The notes beneath the pieces are model-generated. The model was not told the origin of the DNA. It did not search any database and worked only from the letters and a program-made list of their open reading frames with translations. This document shows positions 1 to 7,523 of a stretch of 64,000 nt of DNA, one piece after another; position 1 is the first letter of the stretch; every line of letters begins with the position of its first letter. This DNA comes from Salinibius halmophilus (GTDB taxonomy: Bacteria > Pseudomonadota > Gammaproteobacteria > Pseudomonadales > Natronospirillaceae), in contig NZ_QPEP01000006.1 in the NCBI RefSeq assembly GCF_003577475.1, positions 135,583 to 199,582 on the forward strand. The letters are read 5' to 3'. A program made the translations under genes and the position numbers.

Positions 1-250
1 CGGATGTCCGAGGTAGGTCTGTAAGTCATTCGCGAAGCGAATGCTTGCGGACATAGTAGCTCGAAGGAGCAATACTGTGGTACCGACATGGATGCCCGAG
101 GTAGGTCTGTAAGTCATTCGCGAAGCGAATGCTTGCGGACATGGATGTCCGTACTGAGCAACTCGCAGGAGCAAGGTTGCGGTGCGGACATAGGTATCAG
201 CTTAGAATTGTCTGCAAAAACGACTTCGTCGTTATTTACAGACCTACTTG
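1..250. repeat. Array of dispersed palindromic repeat (family 1)
   Basis: Two tandem copies (about 11-92 and 99-191) share a 40-plus-base stretch with a GTCATTCGCGAAGCGAATG palindrome core, then GCTTGCGGACAT. The second copy continues into the palindrome GGACATGGATGTCC and a TCGCAGGAGCA segment. A diverged inverted copy follows at about 207-250, with an AACGACTTCGTCGTT core and an ACAGACCTACTTG end. A near-identical copy lies at 61164-61269 in the opposite orientation. The window starts inside the array. It looks like a REP/BIME-type intergenic repeat, and no gene is seen in it. Confidence 0.75.
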
Positions 251-271
251 AATCAGCAGTGGCCGTGAAAC

Positions 272-303
272 AAAAAAGGCCTCGCGATGCGAAGCCTTTT
301 CTG
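272..303 (-). terminator. Rho-independent terminator of the tRNA-Phe unit
   Basis: On the minus strand an AAAAGGC/GCCTTTT stem with an inner TCGC/GCGA helix is followed by a run of six T. It lies downstream of the two minus-strand tRNA-Phe genes and would end their transcript. Confidence 0.7.
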
Positions 304-313
304 AAGAATCTAA

Positions 314-337
314 TGGTGCCCAGACGCGGAATGAACC
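314..337 (-). pseudogene. Truncated tRNA-Phe 3' end
   Basis: The sequence repeats the last ~24 bases (acceptor stem, CCA and T-arm start) of the two intact tRNA-Phe genes just upstream. It has one base missing in the T-loop and then diverges completely. It is a remnant of a third tRNA copy or the 3'-end scar left by an element that integrated into tRNA-Phe. It cannot fold as a tRNA. Confidence 0.65.
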
Positions 338-378
338 GGCCGACGCTCGGCGCGGACACATAGTGTCCGTTTTTGAAA

Positions 379-454
379 TGGTGCCCAGACGCGGAATCGA
401 ACCACGGACACGGGGATTTTCAATCCCCTGCTCTACCAACTGAGCTATCTGGGC
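379..454 (-). tRNA. tRNA-Phe (GAA)
   Basis: A 76-base cloverleaf begins GCCCAGATAGCTCAG, has the anticodon stem-loop GGGGATTGAAAATCCCC with anticodon GAA, the T-arm GGTTCGATTCC, and an encoded CCA. It is the second of two identical tandem copies, separated by 24 bases, and is probably co-transcribed with the first. Confidence 0.97.
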
Positions 455-478
455 AATGCTTGTTATGCCGTAACTAAA

Positions 479-554
479 TGGTGCCCAGACGCGGAATCGA
501 ACCACGGACACGGGGATTTTCAATCCCCTGCTCTACCAACTGAGCTATCTGGGC
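479..554 (-). tRNA. tRNA-Phe (GAA), first copy
   Basis: Identical in sequence to the neighbouring tRNA-Phe, with anticodon GAA and encoded CCA. It is promoter-proximal: a TTGACA -35 box and a GC-rich discriminator lie just upstream. Confidence 0.97.
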
Positions 555-567
555 AACAAGCGCCGCG

Positions 568-597
568 TATTAAGCCACGCGGCTAAGGCATTGTCAA
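568..597 (-). promoter_or_regulatory. Promoter of the tRNA-Phe pair
   Basis: A perfect TTGACA -35 box (592-597) and TTAATA -10 box (568-573) are separated by 18 bases. A GC-rich CGCGGCG discriminator follows, as is usual for stringently controlled stable-RNA promoters. Confidence 0.65.
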
Positions 598-650
598 GCT
601 AAGTCTATGATTTTTCTGAAATAATTTCATGGCTAGCACTTAGGCTGTGA

Positions 651-1355
651 TCAGTAGTAGTTGCCCTGATCAGAAGCCGTATTGATTACCGACAAAGATT
701 TAACCCCGTCTTGGCTGCCAATCAGGAGTAGGTCGGCAGGGCGCAGGGCAAATAGACCATTGGTCACAACGCCTGGCCAGTCGTTCATTTGCGTTTCAAG
801 GGCTTTGGCATCTTCAACTTTCCAGCCGTGTACATCGATGATGTGGTTGCCGTTGTCGGTTACTGTGCCTTCGCGCCATACTGGCTCGCCGCCCAGTTTA
901 ACAATTTCGCGTGCGACGAAGCTGCGAGCCATTGGAATGACTTCTACTGGCAGTGGGAAGGCGCCTAGGTGTTCTACAACCTTGGTGTCGTCCACGATGC
1001 AGATAAAGGTTTTGCAGCATTCAGCCACAATTTTTTCGCGCGTTAGGGCAGCACCGCCGCCTTTGATTAGTTCAAGCTGCTTGTTGGCTTCGTCGGCGCC
1101 ATCAATGTAGAACTCCATTTCGCCTACTTCATTCAAATCAAACACTTCAATGCCGTGTTCTTTCAGCCGTTCAGCCGACGCGTCTGAGCTTGCAACGGCG
1201 CCTTTAAAATCGCGCGCATGGGGGGCAAGTAAGTCGATGAACTTGTTGGCGGTTGAGCCTGTGCCAATGCCCAGGATGGTGTCGGCACGTAGGCTTGGCA
1301 ACACCTCATTGAGTGCCGCTTCGGCTACTTTTTGCTTTAGTTCATCTTGCGTCAT
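651..1355 (-). CDS. rpiA: Ribose-5-phosphate isomerase A
   Basis: The 234-aa protein interconverts ribose-5-phosphate and ribulose-5-phosphate in the cytoplasmic non-oxidative pentose phosphate pathway. Family motifs are visible: the phosphate-binding GIGTGSTA near residue 30, the SSDAS segment, YIDGADEAN with catalytic Asp/Glu near residue 85, and the [11 protein letters not shown] loop. The start is set at MTQDELKQ because GGAGG lies eight bases upstream. A longer upstream in-frame ATG lacks a ribosome site. The length is close to the usual 219-230 aa, and the C-terminal tail ending in NYY is slightly longer than in E. coli. It is divergent from ilvA, as in many gammaproteobacteria. Confidence 0.96.
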   Translation of the reverse strand: MTQDELKQKVAEAALNEVLPSLRADTILGIGTGSTANKFIDLLAPHARDFKGAVASSDASAERLKEHGIEVFDLNEVGEMEFYIDGADEANKQLELIKGGGAALTREKIVAECCKTFICIVDDTKVVEHLGAFPLPVEVIPMARSFVAREIVKLGGEPVWREGTVTDNGNHIIDVHGWKVEDAKALETQMNDWPGVVTNGLFALRPADLLLIGSQDGVKSLSVINTASDQGNYY

Positions 1356-1364
1356 GCTTCCTCC

Positions 1365-1390
1365 AAAAAAATCTGCGGATAACTCCGCTG
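1365..1390 (-). promoter_or_regulatory. Hairpin plus U-tract in the rpiA leader
   Basis: Reading the minus strand, GCGGA and TCCGC form a stem with a four-base loop (1375-1388), followed by seven T and immediately by the GGAGG ribosome site of rpiA. This is the shape of a weak intrinsic terminator or attenuator placed right before the gene. No upstream leader peptide or ligand motif is recognisable. Confidence 0.4.
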
Positions 1391-1445
1391 CTTTGATACA
1401 ATCGCGTATCTGTAGTTGCACATATTATACGGCATGGGGGCTGTA

Positions 1446-2954
1446 ATGCTTGAACAATACGTCAAGAGAATCTTGAACGCCAAAGTCTATGAGGCGGCGG
1501 TGGAAACACCAATTGAGCGCGCCAATTCACTTTCTGCCCGTTATGCCAATAATATTCTAATTAAGCGCGAAGACCTACAGCCAGTTTTCAGTTTCAAAAT
1601 TCGTGGTGCCTATAATAATTTAGCCCATTTAACCGAAGAGCAAAAAGCCAAAGGGGTAATTTGTGCCTCGGCTGGCAATCATGCGCAAGGTTTGGCCGAA
1701 AGTGCTCGTCGCTTGGGCGTGAAAGCGACCATTGTAATGCCTCGCACCACGCCTGATATCAAAGTGAACTCGGTGCGCGCCCGTGGTGGTAAAGTTGTGC
1801 TGCATGGTGATGCCTTTGATGAAGCGGCGGCGTACTCGCGAGAGTTAATGGAAAAGCATGGCTACACCTATATTCACCCTTACGACGACCCAATGACGAT
1901 TGCCGGGCAGGGCACCATTGCCTTAGAAATTCTCAACCATGTGCGTGAGCCGTTGCATGCCGTGTTTGTGCCCGTTGGTGGCGGTGGCATCATTGCTGGC
2001 ATGGCGGCTTACATCAAGTATGTGCGCCCAGAAATCAAGGTGATCGGGGTTGAGTATGAAGAGTCGGCCTGCTTAGCGTTAGCACTCAAAGATGGCAAAC
2101 GCAGCGTTTTGGACCAGGTTGGTTTATTTGCCGATGGCGTTGCTGTGGCGCAAATTGGTGAAAATACGTGGGAAATCTGCAAAGACTACGTAGATGAAGT
2201 GATCACCGTATCGGCCGATGAAACCTGTGCAGCCATTAAAGACATTTTTGATGATACCCGCTCGGTAGCCGAGCCTGCAGGTGCTTTGGCTTTTGCTGGG
2301 ATTAAAAAGTACATTGAACGCGAGGGCTGTACGGACCAAACCTTGGTTGGCGTTTGTTCTGGTGCCAATATGAACTTCGACCGGTTGCGTTATGTCGCCG
2401 AGCGTACGGAAGTAGGTGAAAAGCGCGAGGCGGTGTTGGCTGTCACCATCCCTGAGCGCCCAGGGGCGTTCAAGAAGTTCTGTGCCACCATAGGTAAACG
2501 CCAAATTACCGAGTTTAACTACCGCTTAGCTGATGCCAATGACGCGAATATCTTCGTAGGGTTGCAAATTCCAGCCGGAGATGGCCGCCAAAAACTGATT
2601 GAAAAGCTGCAAGAGACTGGTTATCAAGTTGCGGATTTGACTGACAACGAAGTGGCTAAGTCACATTGTCGCCATATGGTAGGTGGCCGCTCAACTGCCG
2701 AGAACGAACGCTTGTTCCGTTTTGAGTTTCCCGAGCGCCCCGGTGCTTTGCTGAACTTCTTAACCCAGCTGGGTAAGCGTTGGAATATTTCGATGTTCCA
2801 CTACCGCAACCATGGTGCAGCTTACGGCAAGGTGCTAGTGGGCATACAGGTGCCAGATGCTGAGGTGGCTGAATGTCGCGAAACCCTTGATAACATCGGT
2901 TATGCCTACTGGGATGAGTCGGATAATCCTGTTTATCGTTTGTTCTTGAAATAA
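1446..2954 (+). CDS. ilvA: Threonine ammonia-lyase, biosynthetic
   Basis: The 502-aa PLP enzyme deaminates threonine to 2-oxobutyrate, the first committed step of isoleucine synthesis. The catalytic domain (about 1-320) shows KREDLQPVFSFKIRGA with the PLP lysine at residue 51, the ASAGNHAQG loop and the glycine-rich VGGGGIIAG phosphate-binding loop. Two ACT-like regulatory domains follow (ERPGAFKKF and ERPGALLNF each open one), so isoleucine feedback control is expected. The chosen ATG gives the usual family N-terminus (LEQYVKRIL...VYEAA). The open frame upstream of it is not conserved. Length matches the E. coli protein (514 aa). Confidence 0.97.
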   Translation: MLEQYVKRILNAKVYEAAVETPIERANSLSARYANNILIKREDLQPVFSFKIRGAYNNLAHLTEEQKAKGVICASAGNHAQGLAESARRLGVKATIVMPRTTPDIKVNSVRARGGKVVLHGDAFDEAAAYSRELMEKHGYTYIHPYDDPMTIAGQGTIALEILNHVREPLHAVFVPVGGGGIIAGMAAYIKYVRPEIKVIGVEYEESACLALALKDGKRSVLDQVGLFADGVAVAQIGENTWEICKDYVDEVITVSADETCAAIKDIFDDTRSVAEPAGALAFAGIKKYIEREGCTDQTLVGVCSGANMNFDRLRYVAERTEVGEKREAVLAVTIPERPGAFKKFCATIGKRQITEFNYRLADANDANIFVGLQIPAGDGRQKLIEKLQETGYQVADLTDNEVAKSHCRHMVGGRSTAENERLFRFEFPERPGALLNFLTQLGKRWNISMFHYRNHGAAYGKVLVGIQVPDAEVAECRETLDNIGYAYWDESDNPVYRLFLK

Positions 2955-2994
2955 ACAGTAGTAAAACACTTCTCGACCATTCATCGGTCGTATC

Positions 2995-3034
2995 AACCGC
3001 TGGTAACGGGTAGACCACCAGCGGTTTTTTTTCC
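2995..3034 (+). terminator. Rho-independent terminator of ilvA
   Basis: AACCGCTGGT and ACCAGCGGTT form a ten-base-pair stem followed by a run of eight T. Confidence 0.9.
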
Positions 3035-3249
3035 ATAAACTATCAGCCAAGCCAAAAAACTCGCGAAAGAACAGCTTTTGGATAATTAAACTCCAAAAAG
3101 TGTGATCTAATTCAATAAAAAAGCTTGTTCACACAACGCATTTGTCATTGTTTCTTGTGACGATATGTGTAGTAATGGTGTGACATGGTTAACAGATTGT
3201 GAACCATGTTTGATTGGTTTTGTGATTGACTGAGTATGGTATTAAAAAA

Positions 3250-3393
3250 ATGAGAACAAAAAAGAAACCTGATTTGCTCGTCGTTCTAGCTTTAGTGTTT
3301 GGTTTAGGGGTCGTGATTACTGGTTATGCCAGTCAAACGGCAGAACCTGTATCGCCACTGTCGGTTGCAGAAGACGCACCGCGCATTCGCTAA
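3250..3393 (+). CDS. Small single-pass membrane protein, 47 aa
   Basis: A short ORF encodes MRTKKKPDLL..., with a basic N-terminus, one hydrophobic segment (about residues 9-26, LLVVLALVFGLGVVITGYA) and a polar tail. The charge pattern predicts an inner-membrane protein with its N-terminus in the cytoplasm. It is convergent with fau, overlapping it by four bases at the stops. No strong Shine-Dalgarno is visible (A-rich leader). The composition is typical of a real membrane peptide, but no function is recognised. Confidence 0.6.
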   Translation: MRTKKKPDLLVVLALVFGLGVVITGYASQTAEPVSPLSVAEDAPRIR

Positions 3394-3962
3394 AGACGAC
3401 CATATTGATGTGTGCCGGTCAAAATTGCATCGAGCGGCACATCCCACGCTGCAACTGGCAGTGTTGCTTGCTTTTGCACCTCATGAGCAAATCCCACTAA
3501 TTTAGGCCCAAAGCCGTGTTGGTGTTTTACGGCGAACGTCGTGTCGTAAAAACCGCCGCCCATGCCCATTCGATTTCCCGCCGGGTCGAAGGCGACTAAT
3601 GGCATGCACACAATATCTATCGCCCAGCTTTTTATGTGTTGGCTATATTTGGGCTCCCAAATGCCAAACTTGTTCTTGATCAACACCGTGTGTTCAGCAA
3701 ATCTAACAAACCGCATTTTTCGCCCTTGCCTTGGCACCACAGGAAGATAGACCTGCTTGCCGTCTTGCCAAGCTTGTTCAATTAACGGTGCTGTTGATAT
3801 TTCGCCATCAAATGAGAGGTACAAACCGAGCGTCTTGGCTTTTTGATAGGCAAGGCTTCGAGAAAATTGCGTGGCTAATTGCAAGGCAGCAATATGCTGC
3901 GCTTGTTGGGAAAGCTGGCGTCTTGCTTGCCGGCTGTGTTTGCGTAGTTGATCTCTTGTCAT
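3390..3962 (-). CDS. fau: 5-formyltetrahydrofolate cyclo-ligase
   Basis: The 190-aa protein (YgfA/MTHFS family) converts 5-formyl-THF to 5,10-methenyl-THF using ATP and so recycles the storage folate. Visible motifs are the N-terminal R-K/R-x-x-R segment (RKHSRQARRQL), LYLSFDGEISTAPLI, and the substrate/ATP signature MGMGGGFYD near residue 133. Length is normal for the family. It lies directly downstream of 6S RNA on the same strand. In E. coli ssrS and fau are co-transcribed in this order, so the same is likely here. Confidence 0.95.
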   Translation of the reverse strand: MTRDQLRKHSRQARRQLSQQAQHIAALQLATQFSRSLAYQKAKTLGLYLSFDGEISTAPLIEQAWQDGKQVYLPVVPRQGRKMRFVRFAEHTVLIKNKFGIWEPKYSQHIKSWAIDIVCMPLVAFDPAGNRMGMGGGFYDTTFAVKHQHGFGPKLVGFAHEVQKQATLPVAAWDVPLDAILTGTHQYGRL

Positions 3963-3966
3963 GTCG

Positions 3967-4150
3967 AAATGGGTGCCAGGTTGCCGCTGCGTATCGTGTA
4001 CCTTGAACCGACTAGTTCAAGGCGGGCCGCTCAGCCGTACGAAGGCTTCCCGATATACGGGCATGCGCACTGCACGGTCATTTTGAAGCCCTAAAGGTAA
4101 AGCATCGGCTCGGGACATGACTGCTGGCGTACAACCCAGCGAACCCATCT
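3967..4150 (-). ncRNA. ssrS: 6S RNA
   Basis: The minus-strand sequence has the 6S hallmarks in order: a closing stem (ATGGGT near the 5' end pairs with ACCCAT at the 3' end), GTCCCGAGCCGAT, a GCATGC segment, CGGGAAGCCT, the 3'-side hairpin CCTTGAAC/GGTTCAAGG, and a GCAGCGGCA segment. It mimics an open promoter and sequesters sigma-70 RNA polymerase in stationary phase. Its position just upstream of fau matches the E. coli locus. The ends are estimated from pairing to within a few bases. Confidence 0.92.
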
Positions 4151-4156
4151 GCGGTA

Positions 4157-4186
4157 ATTGTAACAAGCGAGTTAGCTGAATGCGAA
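4157..4186 (-). promoter_or_regulatory. Promoter of 6S RNA
   Basis: The -10 box TACAAT (4157-4162) lies about seven bases before the predicted 6S 5' end. A weak -35, TTCGCA (4181-4186), lies 18 bases upstream. Confidence 0.45.
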
Positions 4187-4275
4187 CGCTCAATGTAAAA
4201 AATGAAAGTGGTTTAGTAAAAGTCTAGTATGCATGCAGTAACGTACTTTTTTCGGAAATTAATGGAGTGTTGCGA

Positions 4276-4911
4276 ATGAGTAAAAAACAATGGCTGGCAG
4301 GCATTGCGCTGGTGCCAGGAGTGGTGTTGGCAGATGTTCCTAGTGCCGCGATTGAGCAGTACAACGCCCTTAATGAGGTGATGGCAGATCGAAGCTACGA
4401 TATGACGATGACCATCACCAGCAAAGACGAAGTAACCGAACTGGTTATTCGTCAAGAAGCTGGCGAGTTACCTGTGCTGGTGTCTGAAAACGGTGGTGCG
4501 CCTAGTGACGATGCACTTGAGGAGTTTGAACCAGAAAGGCTATATGGCGGTGGTGGCAATGGCTTTCAATTAGCGCTGCCGAACTCGGGCTACACCTTGG
4601 TTGCTAGTAATGGCAATGTTGAAACCTATGAGTTTCAGCCTTTGCTGCTTAATCGTGGCAAAGAGGATAATGCCGGCCGCTATATGTCGGGTGACCTAGA
4701 CTTTAATACCGACTGCCAATGTATTACTCGCGTACAGATGCGCAATGATGAGAGCTTCCGCAAGTTGGGGTTCAAAATTGAGGCGCTGGAGGATACGCGT
4801 GTATTTAACGCCGACGATTGGCGCCCAGAGACGTTTACTTCGGTATTCCAAGGTGGCGCGCTGATGCTGCAAGTAGGCGCCACCACGGAAATGCGCTGGG
4901 ATTATCGCTGA
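4276..4911 (+). CDS. Predicted secreted protein of unknown function
   Basis: The 211-aa protein has a short signal peptide (KKQW then a hydrophobic stretch to GVVLADVPS). The mature part is acidic, with a beta-rich look (YDMTMTITSK, TELVIRQEA, YTLVASNGNVETYEF). A cysteine pair, TDCQC, is near residue 152. The start is the ATG eight bases after GGAG, rather than the ATG three codons earlier. It is a single-gene unit, and its stop overlaps the stop of the convergent AstB-like gene by ten bases. The family is not recognised, and a periplasmic location is inferred only from the leader. Confidence 0.7.
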   Translation: MSKKQWLAGIALVPGVVLADVPSAAIEQYNALNEVMADRSYDMTMTITSKDEVTELVIRQEAGELPVLVSENGGAPSDDALEEFEPERLYGGGGNGFQLALPNSGYTLVASNGNVETYEFQPLLLNRGKEDNAGRYMSGDLDFNTDCQCITRVQMRNDESFRKLGFKIEALEDTRVFNADDWRPETFTSVFQGGALMLQVGATTEMRWDYR

Positions 4912-6215
4912 TACTCGTAAAGGTTGTCATAGCCGCACAACGCTAAAAGCTCTTCTAGTGCTTTTTGGTTGTGCGCAATGGCTTGTGCTTGGCCGAGGTC
5001 GTGAATGCCTATCTCATCACTAAAGTGGCGCTCAACCCAGTTGTCTAGCTCTGTTAGCAGCTTCTCAGTTACCCACGGCTTTTTGGGTAATGCTTTGCGC
5101 TCCGCTTCACTTAAAATTAGCTTTACCGAGCAGCTACCAGGGCCACCAAAGCTGCCGACTAACTCATCCATAGCATGATAATAAAGTGTGTGGATTGGCC
5201 CATTGCCTTGTACTAAATCTTCGATGAAACGCGAGGCATCCGGGTCTTTTTCAACAGTGTCGCGAGCAATTAAATGCTGATGGCCAGACTGCGACAAGTG
5301 CAGGGCGCTGGTAAACATATTGCAGCGCAGTGCTTGCTCTAAGCGAATGTCATTTTGACTGACACAAAGTAGCTCCAAAGATTTACCCGGATAGTCGCGT
5401 AACAGTTCGCTGGTAAGTAGATCGCAGTCAATAAAACCACGTTGATGAAAAATAAGCAGGTTGCCACTGGCGAGTGTTAGTTCATCAATTCCCCATACGT
5501 CTGCGGCAATCGCTTCTGGATGGATGCCGGCAATATGGTGCATATGGGCCGACAGGTTGAATATTCGGCTGGCAGCTTGTAAGCCGTGGCGGCCATGGCG
5601 CCAATATTGCTCACTATTGCCAATGCCAAAGGCAAATAAGTGAAACCCTTCGGCACCCAAGTTAGGGCTTAATCGAAAGTGCTGGGCACTGCCGTGATCG
5701 CAAAACCCAGCCGCACTTGGCAGTGGATTATGCACAGCAAATAAGCCTTCATCGGAAAATAGGTGCTTGGCTAAGCGTTGGTAAAACTTCGCATCCTCGC
5801 TCGAAAACAGGTTTTCCGAGCGGTTGGCAGGCAGAATATGCACACGCCCATCACCACTGTCGGTCGAGGGGCAGGTTTTCATGCTGTAAGCGGTGCTGCC
5901 AGTGTTAGCTAGCCAGCACTGGGAATAAAGCTCGGGTGCATGGCGGTATAAATCCACCAGCATTTTTACCGGTTCATCTTGCTCGAAGCCAATGCGAGTA
6001 AGTGGGGCAAGCGAAGGCCGGTAAGGTGGAGGAATGACGACTTGGTGAATGTTGTGCTGATGGCGTATGCGCATCAACTCAATCGCTTGCAGGGCTGCCT
6101 TCTTTGGGTGTACCGGTTGGTTTAGCCGATTATTGATATACTGCGGCCGACCAATTGCGTTGGGTACATGCAAAGGGGCGGGTAAAGCCGATAGGTGAAC
6201 TTCTTGGTAACTCAT
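4902..6215 (-). CDS. Degenerate N-succinylarginine dihydrolase (AstB) homologue
   Basis: The 437-aa protein aligns end to end with AstB (447 aa in E. coli), the second enzyme of arginine succinyltransferase catabolism. Shared blocks include VVIPPPYRPSLAPLTRIGF, WLANTGSTAYSMKT, DGRVHILPAN, FGGPGSCSVKLIL and the C-terminal ELDNWVERHFSD. From memory of the E. coli structure the triad is Glu174, His248 and Cys365. Here the aligned residues are His174, Gly242 and Cys362, so only the cysteine remains. The conserved N-terminal substrate loop (NFDGLVG...AGLSFGN) is replaced by unrelated sequence. It is unlikely to be a normal succinylarginine dihydrolase. It follows the astC-type gene in the same direction. 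The start has no visible Shine-Dalgarno and is abutted by a perfect hairpin. Confidence 0.8.
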   Translation of the reverse strand: MSYQEVHLSALPAPLHVPNAIGRPQYINNRLNQPVHPKKAALQAIELMRIRHQHNIHQVVIPPPYRPSLAPLTRIGFEQDEPVKMLVDLYRHAPELYSQCWLANTGSTAYSMKTCPSTDSGDGRVHILPANRSENLFSSEDAKFYQRLAKHLFSDEGLFAVHNPLPSAAGFCDHGSAQHFRLSPNLGAEGFHLFAFGIGNSEQYWRHGRHGLQAASRIFNLSAHMHHIAGIHPEAIAADVWGIDELTLASGNLLIFHQRGFIDCDLLTSELLRDYPGKSLELLCVSQNDIRLEQALRCNMFTSALHLSQSGHQHLIARDTVEKDPDASRFIEDLVQGNGPIHTLYYHAMDELVGSFGGPGSCSVKLILSEAERKALPKKPWVTEKLLTELDNWVERHFSDEIGIHDLGQAQAIAHNQKALEELLALCGYDNLYEYQR

Positions 6216-6253
6216 TCTATGCCACGTGTTTTATTTTTAGCGTGGCATAGAAT
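6214..6253. promoter_or_regulatory. Perfect 13-bp inverted repeat at the AstB-like start codon
   Basis: ATTCTATGCCACG (6214-6226) is repeated exactly in inverse at 6241-6253 with a 14-base A/T-rich loop. In the minus-strand transcript the hairpin ends at the start codon and occupies the place of a ribosome-binding site. It could control translation, or be an operator. Confidence 0.6.
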
Positions 6254-6257
6254 TGAG

Positions 6258-6296
6258 CAAGCTGTGTAGAAAATTGTCACAGTTCTGCACAGCTTG
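6258..6296. promoter_or_regulatory. Second intergenic hairpin behind astC
   Basis: CAAGCTGTGTAGAA (6258-6271) pairs with TTCTGCACAGCTTG (6283-6296) with one G-U/T-G position and an 11-base loop. No U-tract follows on the minus strand, so it is not a classical terminator. It may stabilise the upstream astC message or attenuate read-through into the AstB-like gene. Confidence 0.55.
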
Positions 6297-6311
6297 TTTG
6301 CACTCACATGC

Positions 6312-7523
6312 CTAGCTATTAGTTGCTTGGCGCAAAGCAGTGGTTAGTTTTTCCAGTGCCTCGCTAAGCTCTGCTTCGGTAATGTTTAAAGCGGGTGCAA
6401 AGCGCAGGGTATTTGGCCCGGCCACTAATATAAGAACACCAGCTTCTTGCGCTGCCGCCATTAACTGGCCAGCTTTACCTTGCCACTGTGGCACAAGCCC
6501 AGCACCAATTAGCAAACCAGCGCCACGCACTTCCTCAAACAAGGCAAGCTCTTGGTTAATTTTTGCCAAGCCATCGACCAACTGCTCATGACGTGCCTGC
6601 ACGTTGTTCATCAGTTCAGGCTTGAGCACTTCGGTGAGTACCGCTTTTGCCACAGCACACGCGAGTGGGTTGCCACCATAGGTTGTGCCATGGGTGCCTA
6701 CTTGCAGTGCTGCACCCACGTTTTCAGTCGTTAGCATGGCTGAAATTGGGAAGCCGCCGCCTAGTGATTTGGCCGTCGACAAAATGTCGGGCACAACACC
6801 ATAGTGCTGATAAGCATAGAGTGAGCCAGTACGGCCTACACCTGTTTGCACTTCGTCAAAAATCAAAAGTAAGTCATGCTCATTGCACAATGCGCGCAGG
6901 CCTTCTAAGTAGGCTTTGTGCGCAGGTATAACGCCACCTTCCCCTTGAATTGGCTCAACAATAATGGCGCAACAGGTGTCATCGATTGCGTCCTTCATTG
7001 CTTGCAAGTCGTTGTAAGGAACGTGGGCAATGCCCTCGGGCGCTGGCTCAAAACCTTCTCGATATTTTGGCTGGCCACCGGCGCTGACAGTAAACAGGGT
7101 ACGACCATGAAAACTGTTCAGAGTTGATAGAATCTTGAACCGTTTGCCGCCGGTTTTCTGCCAAGCGTAACGACGAGCAAGCTTCAATGCTGCTTCGTTG
7201 GCTTCGGCACCAGAGTTGGCAAAAAACACCTTGTCGGCAAACGTATTGGCAACCAGCATTTGTGCAACTTCTAGAGCTGGTTCATTGGTGAAAATATTTG
7301 ACACGTGCCAAAGCTTGCTAGCTTGCTCGGTTACCGCTTGCTGCAACGCTGGGTGAGCATGGCCCAATACGTTTACTGCAATGCCGCCGGTTAGATCGAT
7401 CATCATGGTGTCGCGTCGATCCCACACGCGCGAGCCTTCGCCTCGTACCGGTACGAAGCTCATTGGTGCGTAGTTAGGGGTCATGTATTGGTCGAAATGC
7501 GACCGATCGACAGACTGTGTCAT
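6312..7523 (-). CDS. Acetylornithine/succinylornithine aminotransferase (AstC/ArgD)
   Basis: The 403-aa class III PLP aminotransferase carries FVPVRGEGSRVWD, GGIAVNVLGHAHP, FFANSGAEANEAALKLAR, FHGRTLFTVSAGGQPKY, the PLP aspartate in LIFDEVQTGVGRTG and the Schiff-base lysine in STAKSLGGGFP. The sequence is close to E. coli AstC throughout, but AstC and ArgD of this type overlap in activity, so arginine synthesis and arginine catabolism are both possible. AGGA precedes the ATG. Only a degenerate astB follows, and astA and astD are absent from the window, which favours an ArgD role or a dismantled ast operon. Confidence 0.9.
   Translation of the reverse strand: MTQSVDRSHFDQYMTPNYAPMSFVPVRGEGSRVWDRRDTMMIDLTGGIAVNVLGHAHPALQQAVTEQASKLWHVSNIFTNEPALEVAQMLVANTFADKVFFANSGAEANEAALKLARRYAWQKTGGKRFKILSTLNSFHGRTLFTVSAGGQPKYREGFEPAPEGIAHVPYNDLQAMKDAIDDTCCAIIVEPIQGEGGVIPAHKAYLEGLRALCNEHDLLLIFDEVQTGVGRTGSLYAYQHYGVVPDILSTAKSLGGGFPISAMLTTENVGAALQVGTHGTTYGGNPLACAVAKAVLTEVLKPELMNNVQARHEQLVDGLAKINQELALFEEVRGAGLLIGAGLVPQWQGKAGQLMAAAQEAGVLILVAGPNTLRFAPALNITEAELSEALEKLTTALRQATNS

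Noticed and set aside
1..250. CRISPR array
   Set aside because: The repeats are long, palindromic, few and irregularly spaced; there are no uniform spacers and no cas genes.
88..363. Open frame across the left repeat array and tRNA remnant
   Set aside because: It runs through palindromic repeats, a terminator and a tRNA fragment, and has no ribosome site or protein-like composition.
4902..7523. Complete arginine succinyltransferase (ast) operon
   Set aside because: Only an AstC/ArgD-type gene and a degenerate astB homologue are present; astA, astD and astE are absent and ugpQ follows.
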